DNA of 64,000 bases from Oleisolibacter albus (GCF_003336875.1 NZ_QGNJ01000001.1:434001-498000), one strand, 5' to 3'. Positions 34,512 through 43,082 are shown, numbered from the stretch's first letter. Notes: generated from the sequence alone by a model not told the origin. Translations and numbers: made by a program.

Positions 34512-35311
34512 GCCTGGAGTCCAGCGGCAACGGCGCGGCCGGCGCGCCGAAGATCTCCCTGCGCGGCGTCAAGAAGGCCTTCGGCCCCAAGGTGGTGCTG
34601 AACGGCATCGACCTGGATGTCATGCCCGGCGAAAGCCTGGTCATCATCGGCGGGTCGGGCACCGGCAAGTCGGTGCTGCTGAAATGCATCCTGGGCCTGC
34701 TGGAGCCGGATGCGGGCCGCATCTTCATCGACGGCGAGGAAACCACCCACCTGCATGGCCGCGAGCGCGAGGCGGTGCTGCGCAAGTTCGGCATGCTGTT
34801 CCAGGGCGCCGCCCTGTTCGACAGTCTGCCGGTCTGGGAAAATGTCGGCTTCGGCCTGATCCAGGGCCAGGGGGTCGGCCGGCGCGAGGCGCGCGAGCGG
34901 GCCATCGCCACGCTGGGCGCCGTGGGGCTGGCGCCGGAGGTGGCGGACCTCTTCCCCTCCGAACTGTCCGGCGGCATGCAGAAGCGCGTGGGCCTGGCCC
35001 GGGCCATCTGCACCCGGCCCGACATTATCTTCTTCGACGAGCCGACCACCGGGCTGGACCCGATCATGTCGGACGTCATCAACGACCTGATCGTGCAGTG
35101 CGTGAAGGATCTGGGCGCCACGGCGCTCTCCATCACCCACGACATGGCCAGCGCCCGCAAGATCTCCGACCGCATCGCCATGCTGCACAAGGGCCAGCTG
35201 GTCTGGGTCGGCCCGACGGCGGAGATCGACCGCTCCGGCAACGCCTTCGTCGACCAGTTCATCCACGGCCGCGCCGACGGCCCGATCCAGATGCAGATCC
35301 GCGCGTTCTGA
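34508..35311 (+). CDS. mlaF: Phospholipid-transport ABC ATPase MlaF
   Basis: A 267-residue ATP-binding protein that powers MlaE. Motifs are Walker A GGSGTGKSVLLK, Q-loop LFQGAALFDSL, ABC signature LSGGMQKRVGLAR, and Walker B IIFFDEPTTGLDP. The MlaF-type sequence and its 4-nt overlap (ATGA) with mlaE support the Mla assignment over a generic transporter. The mlaD, mlaC and mlaB partners must be encoded elsewhere. Confidence 0.94.
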   Translation: MSLESSGNGAAGAPKISLRGVKKAFGPKVVLNGIDLDVMPGESLVIIGGSGTGKSVLLKCILGLLEPDAGRIFIDGEETTHLHGREREAVLRKFGMLFQGAALFDSLPVWENVGFGLIQGQGVGRREARERAIATLGAVGLAPEVADLFPSELSGGMQKRVGLARAICTRPDIIFFDEPTTGLDPIMSDVINDLIVQCVKDLGATALSITHDMASARKISDRIAMLHKGQLVWVGPTAEIDRSGNAFVDQFIHGRADGPIQMQIRAF

Positions 35312-35383
35312 GCACGGCCGCCCCTTTCTGCGTCCTGCCCGCGCAGACGGGGGGGAACGGCGCTTCGGCCTGCTTGCCCCTGG

Positions 35384-35438
35384 ATCCTCCGCCTGCGCGG
35401 AGGATGACGCGGGGTGAGGCGCGGAGGATTACGCGGGG
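35384..35438. repeat. Palindrome plus 18-bp direct repeat
   Basis: A 9-bp stem (35384-35392 with 35397-35405) with CTGC loop overlaps an 18-bp unit at 35397-35414 that is repeated at 35421-35438 with one change. The palindrome core matches 805-820. It lies between convergent genes mlaF and the GNAT gene and may serve as a terminator or a REP-like element. Confidence 0.5.
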
Positions 35439-35458
35439 GCGCCCGGTGGCGGACGGGA

Positions 35459-36382
35459 TCAGCGGCGCCAGCGCCGCCAGAGGCAGGGGCGGTCCCGGGC
35501 GCCCCAGCGGTATTTGTAGGGCTCGCGCCCCCGCAGGAAATCGAACAGGGTGCAGCCCTCCTCCGTCGCCCGGCCGAGGGCGTGGGCCAGCAGCAGACTG
35601 CCGGGGCTGGCGGCGGCCAGGGCCGGGTCGTGGCCGCCGATATAATAGTGGAACCGGCCCTTGGCGCTGAGGCCATAGAGCAGCGCCACCCAGTCACCCG
35701 CACAGGCCAGCCCGTAGAACTGCAGCAGGCCGGCGGCGTCCAGCCGCGGGGCGGCGCGGTGGTGGAAGGCGCGCACCGCCGGATCGGCCAGCACACCCGG
35801 CTCCCCCTTCGCCTGCCAGCGGGCCGCATGCAGGGCGAACAGCCGGTCCAGCGCCGCCGGAATGTCCCGATCCTGGATGGCGGTGATCCGCCAGTCGCCC
35901 AGCCGGTCCATCCGGTGGCCCGCCGTGCGCAGGCTCTGGCGCAGCGACTTCGACAGGCGGGCGGGCAGGTCCAGGGCCGGACAGGGTTCCCCCGCCCCAG
36001 CCTCGGCCTGCCAGCCGGGCGGGGGCGGCCGGTCCGCCAGCGGCGACGTTGCGGGCAGGCCGGGCAGGTCGATCAGCGCGGCCTCCGCCGGCCAGGGCAA
36101 GTCCGGAGGCATGGTCCCGACCGGACCCAGCCAGTCGCTGGTGCCGGCCCCCAGCGGCAGCAGATGGCGGCCTGCATCGAGGCTGAACCATGGGAAGAGA
36201 AAGGCCGGCGGGGACCGGCCGTCGGTGAAGGCGACGCAGGTTTCGGGCTGGAAGCTCTCGGCCCAGGGCAGCAGCCACGCCGGGGACTGGAACGGGGTGG
36301 CGTGCGGGTCGGCGTGCCACAGCTGCCACCACGGCTGTTCCAGCCCCCGCAAGGCGGCGAGCCCGCGGACCAGACGGGTCAC
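35459..36382 (-). CDS. GNAT-fold acyltransferase (BioF2/CelD-like)
   Basis: A 307-residue protein. The C-terminal half (from about residue 160) has the BioF2-like acetyltransferase pattern: LDRLFALHAARWQAKGEPG, then FHHRAAP, a YGLACAGDWVALLYGL strand pair, and the terminal FDFLRGREPYKYRWG. Such proteins N-acylate sugars or amines in cell-surface glycan clusters. No membrane segment or signal peptide is visible. The start is GTG 36382, overlapping the previous gene's stop by 4 nt. It is the last gene of the eight-gene operon, where it could acylate the amine exposed by the PIG-L deacetylase (inference). Confidence 0.8.
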   Translation of the reverse strand: MTRLVRGLAALRGLEQPWWQLWHADPHATPFQSPAWLLPWAESFQPETCVAFTDGRSPPAFLFPWFSLDAGRHLLPLGAGTSDWLGPVGTMPPDLPWPAEAALIDLPGLPATSPLADRPPPPGWQAEAGAGEPCPALDLPARLSKSLRQSLRTAGHRMDRLGDWRITAIQDRDIPAALDRLFALHAARWQAKGEPGVLADPAVRAFHHRAAPRLDAAGLLQFYGLACAGDWVALLYGLSAKGRFHYYIGGHDPALAAASPGSLLLAHALGRATEEGCTLFDFLRGREPYKYRWGARDRPCLWRRWRR

Positions 36383-37434
36383 GCGGCCCCCCGCACCGCC
36401 GGCCCGGCCAGGATACGGCGGTAGGTGGCGAGATAGGCATCCACCATGGCGTCGAGGGAGAAGCGGGTCCGGGCCGCGGCGCGGCAGGCTTCGGGATCGA
36501 GGGTGGAGAGACCGTCCACGGCATCGGCCATGGCGGCGGCATCGGGCACCAGGAACCCGGTCACCCCCTGCTCCACCACCTCCGGCAGGGCGCCGTTGGG
36601 AAAGGCGATGACGGGCGTGCCGGCGGCCAGCGCCTCCATGGCCGCCAGCGAACTGGTTTCGGCACACAGGCTGGGCACCAGCAGTGCCTGGGCCATGCCC
36701 AGCAGGCGGCGCTTGCCGCGGAAGCCCAGCGGCCCGATGAAGCGCCGCCGCCGGTCCAGCGCCGGGCGCAGCACCGCGGCGAAGTAGGCGCGATGGCTGT
36801 CATAGGGGTAGAGGCGGCCGGCCAGGAACAGCGGCCGCCCGGCACCGCGGGCGGCACGGACGGCATGCTCGAACCCCTTCTCCGGGCAGATGCGCCCCAG
36901 GGCGGCCAGCAGCCGGCGCGTGCGGTACCCGGAGGCAAGCTCGGCCACCGGCACCCCGTTCGGCACCGGCGGCAGCAGCAACGGGCTGGGCGGGCACCGG
37001 GCTGCCTGATGGGCGGAGACCGGCACCAGCCAGCTGTCCGGCCGGTCCAGGCACCAGAGGTCCGGCGGGTACCAGTCCGGCGGCAGGTGCAGCGTCACCA
37101 GCACCGGCACGCCGGGCGGCGGCAGATAGGACAGGGCGTCGATGCCGTGCAGATGCACCAGATCGACGGGATGACTGTCCAGCGCCTCGCGCAGGGCGGC
37201 GGCGTGGCGGGCCTGGGCCGCCCGTTTCGCCGCCTCGTCCAGCACGCCCGCCACGGCTGGCACCGGCAGCAGACGCCCCGATGGCCTGGACCCCTCCGGC
37301 GCCAGCACCAGCGAGCGATGGCCCCGCGCCACCAGCCCGCGGTCGAGATGGGAGAGGATCTGCTCGGCCCCGCCCACGCTGTCCGGCCCGACCGGGGCCA
37401 GGGGATAGCCGACCTGGAGCACGGTCAGGGCCAT
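36379..37434 (-). CDS. GT4-family glycosyltransferase
   Basis: A 351-residue GT-B glycosyltransferase. The N-terminal domain shows a Gly-rich acceptor loop VGGAEQILSHL. The C-terminal domain begins ALGRICPEKGFEHAV, and the nucleotide-sugar-binding E-x7-E region is SLAAMEALAAGTPVIAFPNG. No signal peptide; cytosolic. It overlaps the deacetylase gene by 10 nt. Retaining GT4 enzymes include MshA and BshA, which start mycothiol and bacillithiol synthesis; with an inositol synthase and a PIG-L deacetylase in the same operon, an inositol acceptor is plausible but unproven. Confidence 0.9.
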   Translation of the reverse strand: MALTVLQVGYPLAPVGPDSVGGAEQILSHLDRGLVARGHRSLVLAPEGSRPSGRLLPVPAVAGVLDEAAKRAAQARHAAALREALDSHPVDLVHLHGIDALSYLPPPGVPVLVTLHLPPDWYPPDLWCLDRPDSWLVPVSAHQAARCPPSPLLLPPVPNGVPVAELASGYRTRRLLAALGRICPEKGFEHAVRAARGAGRPLFLAGRLYPYDSHRAYFAAVLRPALDRRRRFIGPLGFRGKRRLLGMAQALLVPSLCAETSSLAAMEALAAGTPVIAFPNGALPEVVEQGVTGFLVPDAAAMADAVDGLSTLDPEACRAAARTRFSLDAMVDAYLATYRRILAGPAVRGAA

Positions 37435-38312
37435 GGCGGCGCCTCCAGCCCCAGCTGGGCGATGGCCTCCGCCGCCAGCTCCCGCCAGCGCGCCGCCGTG
37501 CAGCCCCAGTCGAAATTCTCGTACCAGACGCGGCCCCCGGCCGGCGACCGCAGGTAATCATAGGCCGGTGCCAGCCGGATATGCTCGGCCTCCCGGCCGA
37601 AGGGCACCAGCCCCGCCTGCTGGCTGGCATGGCAGTCCAGCAGGCGGGCCTTCAGCGCCCGCGCCGCCGCATCCAGCGGCAGATCCAGCTGCGGCGTGCG
37701 CGCGCCCGGCGGGAAGCGGCCGGTGACCAGATCGCCGTCGTCGCCGGCATGGTAGCTGGTGAATTCCAGCAGGGCGGGCGCGCGCCGTCCCTGCCGCCGC
37801 AGCAGGGCGCCCGCCGCCTGCACGGCGAAGCTGGTGCTGTCATGGTCGGGGTGCCCGCCCTCATAGGGGTGGGTCAGCACCAGCCCCACATCGCCCTGGT
37901 CGAACAGATGCGCCAGCCGCCCGGCGATCCCGGCCATGACCGAAGCCGCCTCCTGGTCGGCAATGCCCAGCCCGATCAGCCGCACCGGCGGGATGCCGGC
38001 CACGGCCATGGCGGCTTCCAGCTCGTGGCGGCGGGCGGCGGCGTAATCCTCGCGCGTGGCGAAGCCATGGGTGGCGGCATCGCGCATATCGGCGGGGGCC
38101 CCGTCGGTGACATGGATCACCCGCACCCCGGCCAGCCGCGGCAGCTGCGCCCCCATCCCGATGGTCTCGTCGTCGGGATGGGCCGCGACCACGGCCACCC
38201 GGCGGGCGTCCAGCAGCGCCGGACCACCCGGCCCCAGGTCACGCAGGAAGGCGGCGGCAAGGCCGCGGCCATGGGGGGGACCGTCGCGGGACGGGCGGGG
38301 AACGGCGTTCAT
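37425..38312 (-). CDS. PIG-L family N-deacetylase
   Basis: A 295-residue zinc hydrolase of the LmbE/PIG-L family, which removes N-acetyl from GlcNAc-containing glycoconjugates (examples MshB, BshB and eukaryotic PIG-L). The zinc-binding AHPDDETIGMG is at about residues 44-54 and the second motif HPYEGGHPDHDST at about 150-162; both His-Pro-Asp motifs are intact. No membrane segment. ATG 38312 overlaps the glycosidase-like gene stop by 4 nt. In this operon it would expose an amine for the downstream GNAT protein. Confidence 0.92.
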   Translation of the reverse strand: MNAVPRPSRDGPPHGRGLAAAFLRDLGPGGPALLDARRVAVVAAHPDDETIGMGAQLPRLAGVRVIHVTDGAPADMRDAATHGFATREDYAAARRHELEAAMAVAGIPPVRLIGLGIADQEAASVMAGIAGRLAHLFDQGDVGLVLTHPYEGGHPDHDSTSFAVQAAGALLRRQGRRAPALLEFTSYHAGDDGDLVTGRFPPGARTPQLDLPLDAAARALKARLLDCHASQQAGLVPFGREAEHIRLAPAYDYLRSPAGGRVWYENFDWGCTAARWRELAAEAIAQLGLEAPPWP

Positions 38313-39250
38313 GCGCCGGTCGGTGCCAGCGTCCCTTCCAGCAGCACCGCCTCCGGGGTTCCGCCATAGCGGCGGGTCATGTCCACACAGAAATCGGCGA
38401 ATTCCTGCGGGTCGATGGGCGGGCTGGTGTGGTTCGGGTCCTCCCCCAGCCCGCGATGGGCCGGGGTGAAGCAATAGGTCACCGTGACCTGGAAATCCCG
38501 CAGCGCCTCCATCTGGCGGTCGAACCAGGCCAGCGCGTCGGGCCGGTACCAGTCGGCCCAGCTAAGACCGGTGCGCAGATAGGTGACGCCCAGATCCTTC
38601 ATGCGGGCCACGGCCGCGTCCAGCCGGTGATCCTGGAAATGGAACCACTGGCACAGCCCCATGTCCGGCGTGACGGCGCGGAAGGCGTCATAGGCCAGCT
38701 TGGGCGTGCCGTCCTCCCGCACCAGCCCCATGTAGAAATGGCGGTAATAGCTGGAGCCCTCGGCCTCGCGGTGGCGGGTGGTGGCCGGCCAGGCCTTGGG
38801 CAGATCGAACAGGCTGTACCAGTGGATGCGCGGCACCCGGCCGATCAGCAGCTCGGCCGTGCGCTGCAGCCCGAAGAGCTGCACCTCCTCGGCGCCGAAG
38901 GTGCTGATGCCCACCTCCGACACCCAGAGCGGCTTGGCCGTGACCTGCCGGATCTCCTCCAGCTTGTCCGGCCAGTCGTTGATCTGCCAATGATTCCAGT
39001 CCAGCGGGAAGCCGTGGACGGCCACCATGTCCACCGCGTCCAGTACGCCGCGGCCGCGCATGTTGCGCATGAAGTCCGGGTCGATGGGGCTGATGCCGCC
39101 CAATGCAAGCGGAACATGCGGACAGGCCCGCTTCAGCGCCTGCCCGGCCGTGCGGGCCATATCGGCGAACAGGGCCCAGTCGCGGTCCAGCTCGATGTCC
39201 CAGTGCGACTTGTTGTTGGGCTCGTTCCAGATCATCACGCTGTCGAGCAT
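38309..39250 (-). CDS. Circularly permuted clan GH-A glycosidase-like protein
   Basis: A 313-residue protein that opens with IWNEPNN (residues 7-13), the acid/base Asn-Glu-Pro motif normally found in the middle of a (beta/alpha)8 glycosidase barrel. A putative nucleophile Glu112 in WVSEVG follows. The segment that normally begins such barrels, MKDLGVTYLRTGLSW, comes late (residues 217-231), followed by TPAHRG and PQEFADFCVDMTRRYG, which would normally precede the NEP motif. So strands 4-8 come first and 1-3 last. Both catalytic Glu are kept. No signal peptide. The frame upstream is open to the methyltransferase stop, but contains no start codon before ATG 39250. Substrate unknown; often labelled beta-xylosidase. 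Confidence 0.75.
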   Translation of the reverse strand: MLDSVMIWNEPNNKSHWDIELDRDWALFADMARTAGQALKRACPHVPLALGGISPIDPDFMRNMRGRGVLDAVDMVAVHGFPLDWNHWQINDWPDKLEEIRQVTAKPLWVSEVGISTFGAEEVQLFGLQRTAELLIGRVPRIHWYSLFDLPKAWPATTRHREAEGSSYYRHFYMGLVREDGTPKLAYDAFRAVTPDMGLCQWFHFQDHRLDAAVARMKDLGVTYLRTGLSWADWYRPDALAWFDRQMEALRDFQVTVTYCFTPAHRGLGEDPNHTSPPIDPQEFADFCVDMTRRYGGTPEAVLLEGTLAPTGA

Positions 39251-39340
39251 CGGCGTCTTCCACTCCCTGAAAAGCCGGGGTCTTGCCCCGCTGTTGCTCC
39301 GGTGGCCCGCGCCGGGCGGCCTGCCCTTGCCGTTCTGGCC

Positions 39341-40108
39341 TCAGCGCGCCCGCGCCGGATAGACGGCCCCGGCGGGCTGCGGCGGCTCGGCGATGCGGCA
39401 GAGATAGACCTCCTGTTCCGGCCGGGCCGTGATGGCGAAGCCGGATGCCCGCAGCATGGCCTCCACACAGGCGGCGTTGGGAACCCACCAGTTGGTGCCG
39501 TCATGGGCATAGTCCTGCTCGATGAAATGCAGCTTGGGATAGGCCGGCCGGTCGAAATGGGCCGTCTCCCAGAATTCATAGTCGGCCGCCACCGGCTCCG
39601 TCTCCGGGCTGCCGCGCTGCATCGACTGGAACACCATCATGTCGCCGGCCACATGGGCCCGGATCAGGTCCAGCGCCAGCAGCGGGTGGCGCAGATGGTA
39701 GAGCACCCCCATGAACAGCACGATATCGAAGCGTTCCCCCAGCGCGCCCACGTCGTAGACGGACAGGCGGCGGAACTCCACGCCGGCGGCCCCGGTCACC
39801 CGGGCGGCGAAGCGGGCCTGCTCCAGATAGCGCTCATCCTCGTCGATGCCGACGACGCGGGCGGCGCCGCGGCGCTTCATCTCCAGCGCGTAGAAACCGG
39901 CATTGCAGCCGATGTCCAGCACCGACCGTCCCGTCAGATCGGCCGGCAGGGCGGCGGCGAAGCTGCGCCATTTCACGGCGGGGTAATCACCCAGGAAATG
40001 GTCGGGCGCCGTTTCCACACCGCCCAGGCGCAGATTGTGGAACCAGGGGCCCAGTTCGGCCACGCGGCGGCGGATCTCCTGCTCTGTCGGCCGGTCGAGA
40101 TGATCCAT
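39341..40108 (-). CDS. SAM-dependent methyltransferase (TIGR04290-like)
   Basis: A 255-residue class I methyltransferase. The SAM site is VLDIGCNAGFYALEMKRRGA with acidic residue in VVGIDEDERYL, followed by LFMGVLYHLRHPLLALD. The sequence resembles CmoB in its core, but it is shorter and the gene context (glycosyltransferases, nucleotidyltransferase) points to a small-molecule or glycan substrate. I believe it belongs to the TIGR04290 group. It starts 2 nt after... that is, just upstream of the nucleotidyltransferase stop, with a GGAGGGGGG ribosome site. A 90-nt gap to the glycosidase gene is the largest in the operon. Confidence 0.88.
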   Translation of the reverse strand: MDHLDRPTEQEIRRRVAELGPWFHNLRLGGVETAPDHFLGDYPAVKWRSFAAALPADLTGRSVLDIGCNAGFYALEMKRRGAARVVGIDEDERYLEQARFAARVTGAAGVEFRRLSVYDVGALGERFDIVLFMGVLYHLRHPLLALDLIRAHVAGDMMVFQSMQRGSPETEPVAADYEFWETAHFDRPAYPKLHFIEQDYAHDGTNWWVPNAACVEAMLRASGFAITARPEQEVYLCRIAEPPQPAGAVYPARAR

Positions 40109-40110
40109 GG

Positions 40111-40842
40111 TCAGCCCCCCTCCTGGCCACTCAGCAGGGTGATGGCGCTGCGGTAGCCGTGCAGCGTGCCCACATCCACATAGGCGTCGCCGGCAGGGAT
40201 GCCGACGGCGTGGCCGCCGCGGGCGATCCAGGCATTGACCAGCGTGCCCATATATTCGTCCTGCCGGTCCCGCTCGCGCCAGAGATCGTGCAGCGCGTGC
40301 AGCACACGCCCCGGCATCTTGAAGGCCCCCCAGATCCAGCGGCTGGCGGCATCGGCCCGTTTGACCTGGATCTCCAGCACCGTGCCGTCCTGGGCCGTCA
40401 CCACGGCGTCGAACAGGGCCGGCCGCTCCACCGGGAACAGCAGGAAGCCCAGCCTGTCATCGGGCAGCCGCGACAGCGCGTCGTCCGGAAACCAGACGGT
40501 GTCCGGCAGGCCGACCATCACCGGTTCGTCCGGGCCGATCAGCGGACAGGCGCGGAAGATGGCGTCGCACAGGCCACCGGGGCGCTGCTGCACCACATAG
40601 GCGATGGGGGCGTTGCCATAGGCGCCGCCGTAATAGTCCAGGATGTCGGACTTGCCCGGCCCGATGACGAAACAGATCTTGTCGGCGCCGCCCAGCACCA
40701 TGCGTTCCAGCAGATATTCGCTGACGGCGCGGGGACGCTCGGTCTCCCCGTCCTGGCGGCTGCCCACGGGCAGCAGTTCCTTGGAAAAGGCCAGCGGCTG
40801 GATGCGCGTGCCGCTGCCGGCGGCCGGTACGATGCCCCACAT
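40111..40842 (-). CDS. Sugar-phosphate nucleotidyltransferase-like protein
   Basis: A 243-residue GT-A-fold nucleotidyltransferase. It starts MWGIVPAAGSGTRI, with the pyrophosphorylase signature G-x-G-T-R, followed by FSKELLPVG; the metal-binding region is MVGLPDTVW. It lacks the left-handed helix and C-terminal domains of larger family members. It would activate a sugar phosphate (glucose-1-P type) for the glycosyltransferases of this operon. ATG 40842 lies 5 nt after the CgeB-like gene. The frame is open far upstream inside that gene, but this start begins the domain precisely. Confidence 0.88.
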   Translation of the reverse strand: MWGIVPAAGSGTRIQPLAFSKELLPVGSRQDGETERPRAVSEYLLERMVLGGADKICFVIGPGKSDILDYYGGAYGNAPIAYVVQQRPGGLCDAIFRACPLIGPDEPVMVGLPDTVWFPDDALSRLPDDRLGFLLFPVERPALFDAVVTAQDGTVLEIQVKRADAASRWIWGAFKMPGRVLHALHDLWRERDRQDEYMGTLVNAWIARGGHAVGIPAGDAYVDVGTLHGYRSAITLLSGQEGG

Positions 40843-40847
40843 GGCGG

Positions 40848-41966
40848 TCAGCCTCCAACGGTCGGGAAAGCGCCCAGCCCGGCGGCGGGCCGGGGGCGCG
40901 GGCGGCGGGCCTGGTCCAGGGCCGCCAGCAGGTCGCGGGCGCGGGCGTCGGAGGTATGCTCGGCCAGCACCCGCTCCCGCGCCGCCGCCGCGATGCGGCG
41001 CAGGGCAGCGTCGGACAGGCCGATGGCGGCCTCCGCCTCCTCGGCGGTCCGGGCCACCAGGATCTCGCGCCCCGGCGTGAAGAAGGCGTCCAGCCCCTCC
41101 CAGGCGTCGGACAGGATGGGCGCGCCGCAGGCCGCCGCCTCGAACAGGCGGCCCGACGGACACCAGCCCCTGGCGGCCATGGCCCCGCGGGTGACATTGA
41201 GGGTCAGCCGGGACGAGGCGAAGAAGGCCGGATGTTCCGGCGGCGGCAGGTGCCGCACGAACCAGATATTCGGCGTCCACGGAAAGTCCTGGGGATATTG
41301 CGACCCGGCGATGAGGAAGCGGCGATGGGACAGCCGCCGCGCCGGCTCGATGAACAGCGTTTCCAGCGCCCGCTGCCGGTCGGCAGCGTAGGTGCCGATA
41401 TAGGACAGGTCGGCCCGGTACCGGTCTTGGGCCGGCGCGGGCGCATGCACGGCCGGGTCCACATGGCCATAGAGCGGCGCCACACGGACGGCCCCCAGCC
41501 GGCGCTGCAGGTCCGTCAGCGCCGTCCCGCCGGTGTAGCTCAGCACCAGATCGAAGCCGGACAGGCCGCCGGGGCCGATATAGTCCACCCCCTCCCCCGC
41601 CGCCAACTGGGCCAGGGTCACGGGCGTGTCGAGATCATAGAAGACGCGCTGGCCGCGCGCCTCGGTCAGCACCAGATCGGTGGCGGCCACCCCGTCCGGG
41701 CAATAGCTGGTGACCATGGACACATCGGCATCGGCCAGATGGTGGCGGGCCGCCGGCAGCGCGCCGTCCCAGTCGGCATAGAACACCAGTTCGCCGCCCG
41801 GCAGGTCCCAATAGTCGCGGTTGCCGGCGTACCAGTGCTGGTCACGCTCGAAGAACACCACGCGGTGGCCCTGCCGGGCCAGGGCGGCGCACAGGCCGCG
41901 CCACAGGGTGGCATGGCCGTTGCCCCAGGACGAGCTGATGGTCAGGCCGAAGATGACGAGCTTCAT
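40848..41966 (-). CDS. CgeB-like glycosyltransferase
   Basis: A 372-residue GT-B protein resembling the CgeB/spore-maturation glycosyltransferase group. The N-terminal Rossmann domain starts MKLVIFGLTISSSWGNGHA and contains HRVVFFERDQHWY. The C-terminal domain has GWCPSGRLFEAAACGAPIL and DAFFTPGREILVA, the nucleotide-sugar site of these enzymes. It is cytosolic and sits 24 nt after the inositol-phosphate synthase gene, so inositol or its phosphate is a candidate acceptor (inference). Confidence 0.85.
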   Translation of the reverse strand: MKLVIFGLTISSSWGNGHATLWRGLCAALARQGHRVVFFERDQHWYAGNRDYWDLPGGELVFYADWDGALPAARHHLADADVSMVTSYCPDGVAATDLVLTEARGQRVFYDLDTPVTLAQLAAGEGVDYIGPGGLSGFDLVLSYTGGTALTDLQRRLGAVRVAPLYGHVDPAVHAPAPAQDRYRADLSYIGTYAADRQRALETLFIEPARRLSHRRFLIAGSQYPQDFPWTPNIWFVRHLPPPEHPAFFASSRLTLNVTRGAMAARGWCPSGRLFEAAACGAPILSDAWEGLDAFFTPGREILVARTAEEAEAAIGLSDAALRRIAAAARERVLAEHTSDARARDLLAALDQARRPRPRPAAGLGAFPTVGG

Positions 41967-41990
41967 CGGCTGGTTCCCTGCGGCGGCGGA

Positions 41991-43082
41991 TCAGGCGCCG
42001 GCCCCATCGACACCGTCGATGAAGCGGCGGGTCCGCGCCCGCGCCTCGTCGTCGGTGAACTGGCGCGGCGGCGATTTCATGAAATAGCTGCTCGGCCCCT
42101 CCAGCGCGCCGGCAAGGCCGCGGTCCAGGGCCAGCTTGATGCAGCGGACGGCATCGATGACGACACCCGCGGAATTGGGACTGTCCCAGACCTCCAGCTT
42201 GAGTTCCAGGTTCAGCGGCACGTCGCCGAAGGTCGTGCCCTCCATACGGATGTAGCACCATTTGCGGTCCGTCAGCCACGGCACGTAATCGCTGGGTCCC
42301 ACATGGGCGTCTTCCGGCGGCAGCGGCGCGTCCATCTGGCTGGTCACGGCGCGGGTCTTGGAGATCTTCTTCGATTCCAGCCGGTCGCGCTCCAGCATGT
42401 TCAAAAAGTCGCTGTTGCCGCCGAAATTCAGCTGGTAGGTGTGATCCAGCCGGACGCCGCGCTCGCGGAACAGGTTGGTCAGCACCCGGTGGACGATGGT
42501 GGCACCCACCTGGGACTTGATGTCGTCGCCGATCAGCGGCAGCCCCCGCGCCTCGAAGCGCTGCCGCCAGTCGGGACGGCTGGCGATGAAGACGGGAATG
42601 CAATTGACGAAGCCGCAGCCGGCCGCCAGCGCCTGTTCGGCATAGAACGCACTGGCCTGCTGCGATCCCACCGGCAGATAGGACACCAGCACATCGGCCC
42701 GGCTGTCCCGCAGCACCCGGGCCACATCGCACGCCGTCTCCTCGCTCTCGGCCACGGTCTGACGCAGATAGGTGCCGAGACCGTCCAGAGTCGGCCCGCG
42801 CAGGACCCGCACGCCGGTCGGCGGCGGCATGGCGAAACGCCTGGTGTTGTTGGGCGCGGCGAAGATGGCCTCGGCCAGATCAAGCCCCACCTTGGCCGCG
42901 GCCACGTCGAAGGCGGCGACGATCTCCACATCGCGCACATGATAACCGCCCAGCGTCACATGCATCAGGCCGGGCACGGCCACCGCATCGTCGGCATCGC
43001 GGTAGTAATGGATGCCCTGCACCAGCGACGAGGCGCAGTTACCGACGCCGACCAATGCCACCCGGACCTTGCGTTCCGCCAC
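41991..43082 (-). CDS. ino1: Myo-inositol-3-phosphate synthase (short, actinobacterial type)
   Basis: A 363-residue NAD-dependent synthase that converts glucose-6-phosphate to inositol-3-phosphate. It has the NAD-binding [13 protein letters not shown], the conserved [28 protein letters not shown] and [13 protein letters not shown] around the active-site lysines. Its length matches actinobacterial/archaeal enzymes rather than the eukaryotic type of over 500 residues. Start is GTG 43082 with AAGGGGGCGG upstream. It is the first gene of the operon and supplies inositol phosphate. In actinobacteria this reaction feeds phosphatidylinositol and mycothiol synthesis. Confidence 0.93.
   Translation of the reverse strand: MAERKVRVALVGVGNCASSLVQGIHYYRDADDAVAVPGLMHVTLGGYHVRDVEIVAAFDVAAAKVGLDLAEAIFAAPNNTRRFAMPPPTGVRVLRGPTLDGLGTYLRQTVAESEETACDVARVLRDSRADVLVSYLPVGSQQASAFYAEQALAAGCGFVNCIPVFIASRPDWRQRFEARGLPLIGDDIKSQVGATIVHRVLTNLFRERGVRLDHTYQLNFGGNSDFLNMLERDRLESKKISKTRAVTSQMDAPLPPEDAHVGPSDYVPWLTDRKWCYIRMEGTTFGDVPLNLELKLEVWDSPNSAGVVIDAVRCIKLALDRGLAGALEGPSSYFMKSPPRQFTDDEARARTRRFIDGVDGAGA

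Noticed and set aside
38309-39250. The glycosidase-like gene as a broken 5' fragment
   Set aside because: The motifs missing from the N-terminal half occur in the C-terminal half, both catalytic Glu are present and the gene overlaps its neighbour tightly, so permutation explains it better than truncation.
40111-41280. A 389-codon frame that would fuse an N-terminal extension to the nucleotidyltransferase
   Set aside because: The upstream part lies inside the CgeB-like gene in another frame; the nucleotidyltransferase domain begins exactly at ATG 40842.
35459-43082. The inositol operon as a standard mycothiol cluster
   Set aside because: There is no MshC-type cysteine ligase, and the CgeB-like, methyltransferase and glycosidase-like genes have no place in mycothiol synthesis.
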